Source: Acetobacteroides hydrogenigenes
Lineage (GTDB): Bacteria > Bacteroidota > Bacteroidia > Bacteroidales > ZOR0009
Reading direction: 5' to 3'
DNA length: 64,000 bases
Assembly: GCF_004340205.1 (NCBI RefSeq)
Contig: NZ_SLWB01000008.1
Span: forward strand, 62,001 to 126,000
In this document: in pieces, positions 25,289 to 34,217 of the stretch
Position numbering within the stretch: position 1 is the stretch's first letter
Layout of the letters: each line of letters starts with the position of its first letter
Notes under the pieces: generated by a model
The model's database searches: none
Told to the model about the DNA's origin: nothing
The model's input: the letters and a program-made list of their open reading frames with translations, nothing else
Position numbers and translations under genes: made by a program

Positions 25289-26654
25289 CCAACTCCTGCA
25301 AAAGTACAACGTACCCGTTCCAAGGTACACCAGCTACCCACCTGCCAACCACTTCAGCAGCGAGTTTGGCGAATCAAATTATATCCAGATGCTCGACGAG
25401 TCGAACAGCGGCACGCCACAGCATTTGGCCTTCTACTTCCACATTCCTTTTTGCAAGAAGATCTGCTTCTACTGTGGTTGCAACGCTTACACCATGGGGC
25501 GCCCCGAGCAAACCGAAGTGTACCTTCGGGCAATCAAAAAGGAGTTCGCTTTGGTAGCAAAGCATATTGATCCTGCCCGCAAGGTGTCGCAAATCCACTT
25601 TGGTGGTGGCACTCCAAACTCCATCGAGGCTTCTATGCTTAAGGAGCTGGTGGATATGGTTGCCGGCAGCTTCAGCTTTATCGACAAGCCCGAGATTGCC
25701 ATAGAGTGCAACCCTGCGTACCTCACCCACGCGTACGTTGATGCGCTCAAGCAGGCAGGCTTCAACCGCTTTAGCCTCGGCATTCAGGATTTCAACGACG
25801 ATGTGCTCCGCACCGTTAACCGCGACTCTTCGCGCATACCCGTCGACGAGCTGGTAGCCTACATCAAAAAGGACAGAAGCGACATTGGCGTTAACCTCGA
25901 CTTTATTTACGGGCTGCCGGGACAAACGGTGGAGAGTTTCCTCGAATCGGTAGAGAAAGCCGCAGCCATTCTCCCCGATAGGCTTGTCACCTTCTCGTAC
26001 GCCCATGTGCCCTGGATGAAGAAGCACCAGATGATACTCGAGAAGCGCGGGCTGCCATCATCCGAAGTAAAAATGGAGATGTTCCTTAGTGCCTACGAGC
26101 TGCTAAAGCAAAAGGGCTACCAGCCCGTTGGCCTCGACCACTTCGTACTACCCACCGACGAGCTATTCGCATCGCTCGAAAGTAAGGAGCTCCATCGAAA
26201 CTTCCAAGGATACTGCACCCGCCGCACCACCGGACAGGTGTACGCCTTTGGGGTAACAGCCATCAGCCAACTCGAAAAGGGGTATGCCCAGAACGTAAAG
26301 GATATCGCAGAGTATATCGCCACCATCGAAAACCACCATCTCCCCATAGAAAAGGGCTACACCCTTACCGCGGGCGAAATGGTTACCCGCGAAGCCATCA
26401 CCGAGCTAATGTGCAACAAGCGGGTTAGCTGGAGCGATGTCGCCAACAAGCTGGGGGTGCCCGCTGAAGAGGTTAGGGCGCAGATAGCCGTTAACGAAAA
26501 TACCCTAGCAGGCTTTGCCGCCGATGAGCTTATTGCCTACACCTCCGACGAGATTACGGTTACCGAGCTGGGGGCGATCTTTATCCGTAACATTGCCGCA
26601 TCGCTCGATAGCGCCTACCAGCAGCAGGCAAACAGCTACACCAAAACCGTATAG
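25275..26654 (+). CDS. hemN: Oxygen-independent coproporphyrinogen III dehydrogenase
   Basis: This 459-residue radical SAM enzyme converts coproporphyrinogen III to protoporphyrinogen IX without oxygen. The cluster motif is C60-x3-C64-x2-C67 within HIPFCKKICFYCGC, with the following C69 as in genuine HemN. The N terminus (MKISSQLLQKYNVPVPRYTSYP) holds the RYTSYP segment also typical of HemN. GGGTPN and a C-terminal HemN domain (LGVPAEEV region) are present. The ATG at 25275 overlaps the MFS gene. Length matches HemN (about 457) rather than the shorter HemW. Confidence 0.95.
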   Translation: MKISSQLLQKYNVPVPRYTSYPPANHFSSEFGESNYIQMLDESNSGTPQHLAFYFHIPFCKKICFYCGCNAYTMGRPEQTEVYLRAIKKEFALVAKHIDPARKVSQIHFGGGTPNSIEASMLKELVDMVAGSFSFIDKPEIAIECNPAYLTHAYVDALKQAGFNRFSLGIQDFNDDVLRTVNRDSSRIPVDELVAYIKKDRSDIGVNLDFIYGLPGQTVESFLESVEKAAAILPDRLVTFSYAHVPWMKKHQMILEKRGLPSSEVKMEMFLSAYELLKQKGYQPVGLDHFVLPTDELFASLESKELHRNFQGYCTRRTTGQVYAFGVTAISQLEKGYAQNVKDIAEYIATIENHHLPIEKGYTLTAGEMVTREAITELMCNKRVSWSDVANKLGVPAEEVRAQIAVNENTLAGFAADELIAYTSDEITVTELGAIFIRNIAASLDSAYQQQANSYTKTV

Positions 26655-26655
26655 C

Positions 26656-28038
26656 ATGCAGAAAAATATTACCTCCGACGTAACCGTTATTGGCGCCGGA
26701 CTTACCGGGCTTACCGCCGCCTTCTACCTAAAGAAGGCAGGCAAAAGCGTAACCGTAGTAGAGCGCAGCCACCGCGTGGGCGGCGTTATCCGCACCTTTA
26801 GCCACGATGGGTTTACCTACGAGGCTGGTCCCAATACGGGCGTTCTATCGTCGCCCGAGTTGGTGCAGCTGTTCGACGATCTCGGCAACAGCTGCGCGCT
26901 CGAAACCGCGAACCCCAACGCCAAGCGCCGCCTGATATGGAAGAATGGCACATGGAATGCCCTTCCTTCGGGTCTTGGCTCAGCCATCGGCACGCCGCTA
27001 TTCTCGTTTGGCGACAAGCTGCGTATTCTTGGGGAGCCATTCCGCAAGCCGGGAAATAACCCCTACGAAACCCTCGACCAGCTGGTGCTCCGCCGCATGG
27101 GGCGCAGCTTTCTCGAGTACGCCATCGACCCGTTCATCTCCGGCATCTACGCGGGCGACCCTTCGCTGCTGGTGCCTAAGTTTGCGCTGCCCAAGCTCTA
27201 CAACCTAGAGCAGAACTACGGCAGCTTTATCCGCGGAGCAATGAAGAAGGGCAAAGAGCCTAAGAGTGCTCTTGAGAAACGGGCTACAAAGGATGTCTTC
27301 TCGGTAAGCGGGGGGCTGCAAAGCCTCGTTGATGCACTTGCCGCCGCAATCGGAAGCGAGAACATCATCCTGAATGCCGAGAACACCCAGATTACCCCGC
27401 ACGAAGACCGCTACCAAATATCGGCAACCGCTACCAATGGCGATGCCATTTGCATCGAATCATCGAAGGTGGTATCAACGGCTGGCGCCTACGAGCTTCC
27501 CTCTCTATTTCCTTTCCTAGGTGCCGACGAGCTTGCGCCCATCACCAACCTCCGATATGCCAAGGTGGCGCAGGTGGTAGCCGGATTTAGGGAGTGGAAC
27601 GGCATTCCGCTTAACGGATTTGGGGGATTGATTCCCTCGAAGGAGAGGCGTAAGGTGCTGGGCATCCTCTTCCCCTCCTCTATCTTCCCCAACCGTGCAC
27701 CCGAAGGCGGAGCGCTGCTCTCGATTTTTGCTGGAGGCATCAAGAACGAGGCGGTGTACAACCTAAGCGACGAAGAACTGAAGCAGGTTGCCATGCGGGA
27801 GATCTCCGAAACCTTGAGCACCAACTCCAAGCCCAACATGCTGGAGGTGTTCCGCTACCCCCATGCCATAGCGCAGTACGAGCGATCGTCGGAGGAACGA
27901 TTTGCCGCCATCGAAAAGATAGAGACCGCCTGCCCAGGGCTTATCCTTGCCGGCAGCATCCGCGACGGCATTGGCATGGCTGATAGGGTTAAGCAGGGAG
28001 TGAACATAGCCAAAGAAATTGAAACCAGTAGACTTTAG
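26656..28038 (+). CDS. hemG: Protoporphyrinogen oxidase (FAD, HemY/PgoX type)
   Basis: This 460-residue flavoprotein is the next step after HemN, oxidising protoporphyrinogen IX to protoporphyrin IX. The N terminus carries the FAD-binding VIGAGLTGLTAAFYLKKAG, followed by ERSHRVGGVIRT. The C terminus has GSIRDGIGMADRVKQG, the second FAD contact. The first codon is 1 bp after the hemN stop. An earlier start at 26515 lies inside hemN and is rejected because the fold begins at MQKNITSDV. The enzyme family is the oxygen-type HemY, though Bacteroidota homologues work in anaerobes. It is often labelled hemG in annotation. Confidence 0.93.
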   Translation: MQKNITSDVTVIGAGLTGLTAAFYLKKAGKSVTVVERSHRVGGVIRTFSHDGFTYEAGPNTGVLSSPELVQLFDDLGNSCALETANPNAKRRLIWKNGTWNALPSGLGSAIGTPLFSFGDKLRILGEPFRKPGNNPYETLDQLVLRRMGRSFLEYAIDPFISGIYAGDPSLLVPKFALPKLYNLEQNYGSFIRGAMKKGKEPKSALEKRATKDVFSVSGGLQSLVDALAAAIGSENIILNAENTQITPHEDRYQISATATNGDAICIESSKVVSTAGAYELPSLFPFLGADELAPITNLRYAKVAQVVAGFREWNGIPLNGFGGLIPSKERRKVLGILFPSSIFPNRAPEGGALLSIFAGGIKNEAVYNLSDEELKQVAMREISETLSTNSKPNMLEVFRYPHAIAQYERSSEERFAAIEKIETACPGLILAGSIRDGIGMADRVKQGVNIAKEIETSRL

Positions 28039-28075
28039 ATGTTAGATATTAGACGCTAGATTCCCGATGCCCCCC

Positions 28076-28374
28076 GGTTACAGGTTTTTGGGCGTCGGTT
28101 ACATAGTTTTACCGCCCAGTAACAAGGTTTTGGGTGCCGGTTACATAGTTTTACCGCCCGGTTACAAGGTTTTGGGCGCCGGTTACAGGTTTTACCCCTC
28201 CGGTTACAGTAACCGACCACAAAAATGTTGTAACCGACGGGGCAGTAGCTCCCGGGACGGGTATTTCATAGCTACAGGGCACCTAAACTAAGGTACCGAC
28301 GGCAAGAACTTAGCTACCGGGTAGTCAATCTTAGCTACTGGCATCTAAAACTTAGCTACCGAAGGGTAGAAATG
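28076..28374. repeat. 21-bp tandem repeat array, about 14 units in two phases
   Basis: Units starting with GGTTACA recur at 28076, 28097, 28118, 28139, 28160, 28181 and 28202. They alternate between AGTTTTACCGCCC-like and AGGTTTTGGGCGCC-like tails, so the sequence also has a 42-bp order. GTAACCGAC repeats at 28209 and 28230. A second family starting AGCTAC or AGGTAC follows at 28270, 28291, 28312, 28333 and 28354, again every 21 bp. The two families are linked by a short off-register segment. No coding function is apparent. Confidence 0.88.
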
Positions 28375-28437
28375 AAGAAAGGGGCAAGCCGAAGCGTGCC
28401 CCTGTATGGTTGGCTGTAAATCTAGCAAACGTTTTAT

Positions 28438-28597
28438 CCTCCCCCTGCCCCCTCCGAAGGGGGACAGCCTCCGAATAGGGGTTAGCTGGGTATTCTTTAA
28501 CTTCTTTAATCCCACGAAAGCGGGATGTCGCTACGCTCCACTTCCGAATAACTTCGGTATAGCTTCCGTTTACCTTCCGAATAGCTTCTACCGAATA
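28438..28597. other. Low-complexity intergenic segment with short direct and inverted repeats
   Basis: It holds CCCTCCGAAGGGGGA, a CCCACGAAAGCGGG hairpin, and TTCCGAATA/TTCCGTTTA repeats spaced 22 and 11 bp (about 28543-28585), immediately before the rRNA methyltransferase stop. No gene on either strand other than shadows. Confidence 0.5.
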
Positions 28598-29785
28598 TTA
28601 CTCCACGTACAGCACCAGTCCCTTCAGGTACTCGCCCTCGGGATGGTAGATGTTGATGGGGTGATCGGCCGGCTGGGTAAGCTGGTGCAGGATGCGCACG
28701 TTGCGCCCGCTGATGGCGGCTGCGGTAAACACCGAGTTGCGGAAATGCTCCTTGGTAACCACCTGCGAGCAGCTAAAGGTAAAGAGGATTCCCCCCGGTT
28801 TAATCTTGTGGAAGGCAAGCGCATTGAGCCTACGGTATCCCAAGAGCGCCTTGTTGAGCACCTTGTTGTGCTTAGCAAACGCTGGAGGATCGAGGATGAT
28901 GAGGTCGTACTTACCGTCGATGGTGCGGAGGTGCTCAAAGGCATCCTCGGCGTAGGAGGTGTGGTTGTGGTTGATCCCAAAGTTTATCTCCACGTTGCGA
29001 TCCACCATATCCATCGCCTTCTTAGAGCTGTCTACAGAGTCAACGCTGTTAGCGCCACCTGCTAAGGCGTATAAAGAGAATCCTCCGGTGTAGCAGAACA
29101 TGTTGAGCACGTCACGACCCTTGGAGTACTTGCCCACCAGCTCGCGGTTATCGCGCTGATCGAGGAAAAAGCCGGTCTTCTGCCCCTCCTCCCAGCTAAC
29201 GTTGAACTTGATGCCGTTCTCGAGCACAGGCGTATCGATAGCTGATCCGAAGATGTACTCATCCTTGGCGTTTAGCCCAGCCTTAAAGGGGAGCGTTCCC
29301 TCGCTCTTATCGTAAATTGCCTTGATGCGGTTGCCGTAAACCTGCTTGATGCCCTCGGCGATGTAGTCACGCGAAAGGTACATGCCCACCGAGTGCGACT
29401 GCACCACGGCAGTATCGCCGTATATGTCAACAATAACACCAGGAAGGTTATCACCCTCACCGTGAATCAGGCGGTAGCAGTTGGTGGTGGCGCTATTGGT
29501 CAATCCTAGGGCTGCGCGAGCCTCGAATGCGCGACGAATCCTAGCATTCCAAAACTCCTGGTTGATATCAACCGGATCGAACGAAAGGATACGAACGGCG
29601 ATAGAGCCAATCTGGTAATGTCCCAGCGCGATGAACTCGTTGCTGGCAGTGTACACCTCAACCACGTCGCCCTCCTTAGGGTTACCGATGATATGACGTA
29701 TGGCACCTGAGAAAATCCAAGGGTGGAAGCGCAAAAGAGATTCCTCCTTTTTGGGCTTCAAAAAAACCTGTGCGGTTACTTCCAT
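28598..29785 (-). CDS. 23S rRNA (cytosine-C5) methyltransferase, RlmI-like
   Basis: In this 395-residue protein, the N terminus (about 1-75) is a PUA-type RNA-binding domain (VFLKPKKEESLLRFHPWIFSGAI, GDVVEVY). The remainder is a class I SAM-dependent methyltransferase: VLNMFCYTGGFSLYALAGGA binds SAM, LIILDPPAF is the NPPF-like motif IV, and FTFSCSQVV carries the expected nucleophilic cysteine. RlmI methylates C1962 of E. coli 23S rRNA; length and order match. It is the last gene of a leftward operon with the RNase D-like and DUF5063 genes, spaced by 1 and 2 bp. Confidence 0.92.
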   Translation of the reverse strand: MEVTAQVFLKPKKEESLLRFHPWIFSGAIRHIIGNPKEGDVVEVYTASNEFIALGHYQIGSIAVRILSFDPVDINQEFWNARIRRAFEARAALGLTNSATTNCYRLIHGEGDNLPGVIVDIYGDTAVVQSHSVGMYLSRDYIAEGIKQVYGNRIKAIYDKSEGTLPFKAGLNAKDEYIFGSAIDTPVLENGIKFNVSWEEGQKTGFFLDQRDNRELVGKYSKGRDVLNMFCYTGGFSLYALAGGANSVDSVDSSKKAMDMVDRNVEINFGINHNHTSYAEDAFEHLRTIDGKYDLIILDPPAFAKHNKVLNKALLGYRRLNALAFHKIKPGGILFTFSCSQVVTKEHFRNSVFTAAAISGRNVRILHQLTQPADHPINIYHPEGEYLKGLVLYVE

Positions 29786-29786
29786 C

Positions 29787-30377
29787 TTATAAAGATATAC
29801 CTTTAATGTCTTCTATGAGTTTGAGGTAGATTTCGCGGCTCACCCAAGCATCGGTGGCGGCGTACAGCTGCTGGGCATGGGTTAGCACGGGGCTTTCCCA
29901 GTTAGAGAGCTGCTGCGATTTAGAGATTCTAAAGTTTAGGACGATGGCCGACATCTTCTTAAGGCTCTTTGCCTCGATGCCGTAGGCGTCCATCATTTTT
30001 TGGATATCAACAAACCCATTTGGGATAAAGGGCGTAAGCTTTTGCAGCGCCGTAATATCGTCGCGGATGGCGGCGCCAACCTTTTTAATGTCGGTTCGCT
30101 GAAGGATGCTGGCCACCTCTACGGGTAGTCCAATCATATTTAGCCTAAAAAGAAAGCATTGCTTACCATCACTGAGCTGAAGCAGCGCAACCCTATTACG
30201 TTGCCCCTTCTTAAAGTTGGGACGGGTTTCGGTATCGCAGCCCAGCAGCTTGGCATTGGCCAAGTAGGCTACCGCATCAGCAACCTTATCGGGGCTGTCA
30301 ACAACATGTATTGTCCCCTCAAACGCTCGGATGGGGAGCTCGTTTAGCTCCTCTTTGCTTATGGATGCTGAATACAT
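29787..30377 (-). CDS. 3'-5' exonuclease, RNase D-like (DEDDy)
   Basis: This 196-residue single-domain exonuclease has motif I LGCDTETRP (Asp and Glu), motif II in KKVGAAIRDDITAL and motif III YAATDAWVSREIY with the DEDDy tyrosine. There is no HRDC domain, so it is shorter than RNase D of E. coli. It probably trims structured RNA 3' ends. It sits between an rRNA methyltransferase and a DUF5063 protein in a tight leftward operon, which suggests an RNA-maturation role. Confidence 0.92.
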   Translation of the reverse strand: MYSASISKEELNELPIRAFEGTIHVVDSPDKVADAVAYLANAKLLGCDTETRPNFKKGQRNRVALLQLSDGKQCFLFRLNMIGLPVEVASILQRTDIKKVGAAIRDDITALQKLTPFIPNGFVDIQKMMDAYGIEAKSLKKMSAIVLNFRISKSQQLSNWESPVLTHAQQLYAATDAWVSREIYLKLIEDIKGISL

Positions 30378-30379
30378 AC

Positions 30380-30982
30380 TTACTCAATATTTCGATGGCT
30401 ATCCTGGAATCGATTGAAGAAGCTGCCCCGTTGCTCAGAAACATCCTCCTCTTCTTCCATTTCAGAGCTAAAGTAGACAACCCGATGAATGGCTTTAAGG
30501 GCAATTACCGACTTATACCCCCAATACTCGGCAAAGCTATTCTTTAGCTCGTAAAGGGCATCGTTGATGCTCTCCTCATTGCCAAAGCGGTAAAGTTCTA
30601 AGAAATCCTTCAGATCTTGGTAGATGTCGGCAAGCATTTCGCTAATGGAGAGCTGCTCGCCACCTTCAGTGTCAAAAAGTTTTTCGGTATACACCTCATA
30701 GAAATCGTCCTTGTCACCAAGAAGCTCGGCAATACCATTTCGAATGTAAGTCCAGTCGGTTTCCGATACAAATTTCTCCACCTCCTCGTCGAAAAGCTGA
30801 TCAACCTCGGGTAGTAGGCAACCCTTTAGGTAGATAAGCGGAAGCAGCTTCTGCGCGTGATTAAGAAATTCGTACTGGTCGAACTCGCCTGCTCGTTCCA
30901 AAAATGCCGTGTACTCCTTGGCGAGGGTAACAACCTCAACCACGTTCTTGGAGTATATCAAAGCATTCTGTTGTTCGCTCAT
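30380..30982 (-). CDS. DUF5063 domain protein
   Basis: This 200-residue, very acidic, all-helical soluble protein has no catalytic motif. The pattern (LIYLKGCLLPEVDQLFDEEVEKFV, then LADIYQDLKDFLELYRFG, and a C-terminal WGYKSVIALKAIH) matches DUF5063, a family found next to RNase D-like exonucleases in Bacteroidota. It is first in a three-gene leftward operon. Function is unknown; a partner of the exonuclease is plausible from the conserved neighbourhood. Confidence 0.87.
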   Translation of the reverse strand: MSEQQNALIYSKNVVEVVTLAKEYTAFLERAGEFDQYEFLNHAQKLLPLIYLKGCLLPEVDQLFDEEVEKFVSETDWTYIRNGIAELLGDKDDFYEVYTEKLFDTEGGEQLSISEMLADIYQDLKDFLELYRFGNEESINDALYELKNSFAEYWGYKSVIALKAIHRVVYFSSEMEEEEDVSEQRGSFFNRFQDSHRNIE

Positions 30983-31063
30983 TTACGTCAATTTTAATAC
31001 GCAAAGATAGTAAATGCGATAATTCCTGCTACTCTTTGCGAAAGCGGGAACGGTTCTTCTAGC

Positions 31064-31071
31064 TATATTTG
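31064..31071 (+). promoter_or_regulatory. Candidate -7 promoter element
   Basis: TATATTTG fits TANNTTTG, 75 bp upstream of the TSUP start. The leader that follows contains three GAAGTTAGA-like repeats (31086-31125). Confidence 0.4.
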
Positions 31072-31146
31072 TGGGTTCTCGAAGAAGTTAGATGGATAAA
31101 AAGAAGTTAGACGAAGTTAGATGAATATCTAAAATCAAGATACATT

Positions 31147-31899
31147 GTGGATATTATAAATTACCTATTGGTAGCCCTTGTTGGCGTTCTGTGCGGTTTT
31201 ATCAATATACTAGCGGGTAGCGGCTCGCTGATATCGCTCCCTATTCTGATGGGGTTTGGCTTATCGCCACATGTAGCCAATGCCACCAACCGAATAGGGA
31301 TTCTTCTCCAAAATCTTGTTGGCTCGGCCAGCTTTGCCAAGCAAAAAGTGCTTCCGGTTAGGGAGGGGCTTGTTCTTGCCATCCCTGCCAGCATCGGTTC
31401 TATTGTTGGAGCCTACATGGCGGTGGATGCCCACGAGGATGTTATCCGCTGGATGATTCTTTCCCTCTATGCGGTGATGTTCTTCCTGGTGTTTTATGGG
31501 CCTAACAAGTGGCTACGCCCTAAGAGCGATCAACCGCTGAGATTACGCCCTCGCGACATCATCATCTTTACTGCCATTGGCTTTTACGGTGGATTTATTC
31601 AGGCAGGCTTAGGCTACTTTCTCCTTGCAGGACTTGTGCTCAGCATTGGCAACGACCTCATTACAGCCAACGCCCTAAAGGTTTTTTTAGCCTTTGTGCT
31701 TACCATTTTTGCCCTTGCCATATTCTTCTACAACGGACAGGTAAACCTCCCCTACGGCATCAGCCTAGGTATTGGCAACATGATTGGCGGCTGGCTTGGG
31801 GCAAAGTATGCGATTAAATGGGGAGCTAAGGTTATCCGCTATTTCCTTTTGGGAATGCTTATCTTTTCGGTCGTTTATATGATAATCTTCCAGATGTAG
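31147..31899 (+). CDS. TSUP (TauE/SafE family) transporter, full length
   Basis: This 250-residue protein has about eight transmembrane helices and two internal repeats (LCGFINILAGSGSLISLPIL and GFIQAGLGYFLLAGLVLS), the full two-repeat form of the family. The family exports sulfite, sulfoacetate and related small anions; the substrate here is not indicated. The start is GTG at 31147 (MDIINYLL), the best-placed codon before the first helix. The next gene begins 3 bp downstream, so they share a transcript. Confidence 0.9.
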   Translation: MDIINYLLVALVGVLCGFINILAGSGSLISLPILMGFGLSPHVANATNRIGILLQNLVGSASFAKQKVLPVREGLVLAIPASIGSIVGAYMAVDAHEDVIRWMILSLYAVMFFLVFYGPNKWLRPKSDQPLRLRPRDIIIFTAIGFYGGFIQAGLGYFLLAGLVLSIGNDLITANALKVFLAFVLTIFALAIFFYNGQVNLPYGISLGIGNMIGGWLGAKYAIKWGAKVIRYFLLGMLIFSVVYMIIFQM

Positions 31900-31902
31900 C
31901 GT

Positions 31903-32889
31903 ATGGCACGACGATGCATAATACTGCTGATGGTAATCTTTTGCTGCGCCACCTCAAACGCGCAGAAGGACTCCATCCGCATCGCCTTCTACAACTGCGA
32001 GAACTACTTCGACTCGTTCCGCGACTCTTCCATCAACGATGCCGAGTATACACCCGATGGTGCACGCCGCTGGACCTATTCGCGATTCCTTGCCAAGCGG
32101 AACAGCATCTTTAAGGTGTTTGCCTCGATGAGCAACCCCAATCCTCCTGAGGTTATTGGACTTTGCGAGGTAGAAAATCGCTTTGTGCTCAACCAACTCT
32201 GCTATGAAACACCTCTCTCAAAGTTCGAGTATGCTGTGGTACACCAAAATTCGTCGGATGTCCGCGGAATAGACGTTGCGCTCATCTACCAGAAGAATCG
32301 GCTAAGGCTTCTCAACTACCGATGCTTTAATCCGAATGTTTTAGATACAAGCCTGCGCACCCGCAGCATACTATACTCCCAATTTAAGTGGGGCGAGTTC
32401 GATACGCTGCACGTTTTCGTCAACCACTTCCCCAGCAAACTGGGAGGCGAGCGCTCCAACAGATCGCGCATGCTGGTAGCCCGCCTGCTAAAGTCGAAAG
32501 TTGATTCGATTCTTTCGAAGAACCAATCGGCGAGCATCGTCATCACCGGAGACTTTAACGACTTACCCCAAAGCGATGCGCTGAATGTTCTTAACGATAG
32601 CCTACTCGTAAACCTTGCAGCCCCGCTAGCAAAAGAAGGTCGCGGTTCCATAAAGTTCGATGGTACATGGGAACTCATTGATCAATTTATCGTCTCTAGA
32701 GGTTTAATAAATGGAGATACTCCCGTAATGATAAAAGGATGCCAAACCATCTACTCCGCTCCCTTTATGCTAGAGGACGACCTCGACAATGGAGGCCAAA
32801 AACCACGCCGAACCTTCAAAGGTTACCGCTACAACGGAGGATATTCAGACCATTTGCCGGTATTTATCGAATTATTGCGAACACTTTAG
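31903..32889 (+). CDS. Exported endonuclease/exonuclease/phosphatase-family protein
   Basis: This 328-residue protein has a signal peptide at about 1-20 (ending SNAQ). The EEP-fold motifs are present in order: FYNCENYF, GLCEVENR with the metal-binding Glu, VNHFPSKLGG with catalytic His, TGDFNDLPQSDAL, and YSDHLPVF with the terminal catalytic His. It could be a secreted nuclease or phosphodiesterase; sequence does not say which. Translationally linked to the TSUP gene. Confidence 0.92.
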   Translation: MARRCIILLMVIFCCATSNAQKDSIRIAFYNCENYFDSFRDSSINDAEYTPDGARRWTYSRFLAKRNSIFKVFASMSNPNPPEVIGLCEVENRFVLNQLCYETPLSKFEYAVVHQNSSDVRGIDVALIYQKNRLRLLNYRCFNPNVLDTSLRTRSILYSQFKWGEFDTLHVFVNHFPSKLGGERSNRSRMLVARLLKSKVDSILSKNQSASIVITGDFNDLPQSDALNVLNDSLLVNLAAPLAKEGRGSIKFDGTWELIDQFIVSRGLINGDTPVMIKGCQTIYSAPFMLEDDLDNGGQKPRRTFKGYRYNGGYSDHLPVFIELLRTL

Positions 32890-33039
32890 CAGAATTGCAG
32901 TAGCACAACAACCTCTTAACAATAAAATAACAAACCACCCCAATACTACAGGCTCTAAAATGCTAGATTTACGCCTGCCGTTCAGATGACAAGTTGGCTT
33001 TACTCTTGCATCGAAAATAACATTTATCGAACCCCATCT

Positions 33040-33807
33040 ATGAAAGACATCTTTATCTCTTTAATCATGGCTACTATTGCAACATCGGGCTTTTCGCAAG
33101 CCGAATACATCGCTCACCGTGGAGCATCGCACCTCGCCCCCGAGAATACGGTAGCAGCTGCTAAGCTGGCCTGGGAGCAAAACGCTGATGCCGTAGAGCT
33201 AGACATCTACCTTACCAAGGACAACCGCATAATGGTAATGCACGACAAAAACACCAAACGAACCACCGGAAAGAATATGGCAATCTCAGAGTCCCATTCG
33301 GATAGCCTCCGAATGCTTGACGCAGGATCATTTAAGGATATAAAGTATAAAGACGAAAAAATTCCTTTCCTCGAAGAAATGATTGAAACCGTTCCTGCTG
33401 GGAAGAAGCTGGTTATCGAACTTAAATGTGGCATCGAGGTGCTGCCCTTCCTTAAAAAGGTAGTCGAGCAAAGTGGCAAGCAGCAGCAATGCCTCTTTAT
33501 AGCCTTCGACTGGAAAACCATTGTTGATACAAAAAAACAGTTCCCTCATAATGCCTGCTACTGGCTAAGCAGCAAAAAAGAGGGGCTTTCAGAAAAGATG
33601 AGAGAGGCAAAAGCCGTAGGCCTCGATGGGCTAGACCTCGGCTACAGGGCTATCGACGAGCAGGTAATGCAGCAAGCAAAAGAGCTAGGGCTGGAGATCT
33701 TGGCTTGGACCGTTGACGCCCCCTCCGAGGCCAAGCGCCTAATAGAACTTGGAGTAAAAGGCATTACCACCAACCGCCCTGGTTGGCTAAAAGAAAATAT
33801 CCATTAG
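33040..33807 (+). CDS. Exported glycerophosphodiester phosphodiesterase
   Basis: This 255-residue GDPD-family hydrolase releases glycerol 3-phosphate from phospholipid headgroup esters. AHRGASHLAPENT holds the first catalytic His with the metal Glu, VELDIYLTKD the acidic pair and VMHD the second His. The chosen start at MKDIFISLIM gives a signal peptide ending GFSQ; an ATG at 32986 would extend it with 18 unlikely residues. Terminator at 33839. Confidence 0.93.
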   Translation: MKDIFISLIMATIATSGFSQAEYIAHRGASHLAPENTVAAAKLAWEQNADAVELDIYLTKDNRIMVMHDKNTKRTTGKNMAISESHSDSLRMLDAGSFKDIKYKDEKIPFLEEMIETVPAGKKLVIELKCGIEVLPFLKKVVEQSGKQQQCLFIAFDWKTIVDTKKQFPHNACYWLSSKKEGLSEKMREAKAVGLDGLDLGYRAIDEQVMQQAKELGLEILAWTVDAPSEAKRLIELGVKGITTNRPGWLKENIH

Positions 33808-33838
33808 CATTTGTCCTTACAACAATAGCAAGCCACTC

Positions 33839-33902
33839 GCGAGAAATCCTCATTCACTACAAGACATCCGGGCTCATGGTAATTGAGGATTTCTCGCTCT
33901 TT
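33839..33902 (+). terminator. Terminator of the GDPD gene
   Basis: GCGAGAAATCCTCA and TGAGGATTTCTCGC pair over a loop of about 30 bases, followed by TCTTTT. Confidence 0.75.
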
Positions 33903-34217
33903 TCGCTCTTCTAAGACAACTTTATTGCCTTCACTTCTCCCAAAAGATTACAAATAGGCTGCAACTATATTTGCCTCTCAAGCACCAAAACTGCTCATGC
34001 AACCTAAACTTTTCGCCTAACAAAAAGCAGCAGCAAACAGCCTGTACCGTCCTCTTTACCAAGCAAACGACTTCCCTCTAGAAGCACTCATACTTTAGGT
34101 GTGTAAATGCCTTTTGTGCAGAATGCAGCCACATTCGACTGCTGAAATGTTAATCAACGGTTGTAACTAAATAGAGGTTTCCGCGTCATACCCCCAAAAC
34201 AGAAACAACAACGCAAA
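33903..34217. other. Leader region of the TonB-dependent receptor
   Basis: TATATTTG at 33966-33973 is the only consensus -7 element here; it would leave a leader of about 240 nt. I see no gene and no riboswitch that I recognise. Confidence 0.4.

Noticed and set aside
28406-29065. 219-codon plus-strand gene opposite the rRNA methyltransferase
   Set aside because: It is the complement of a clear RlmI-like gene and has no motif of its own.
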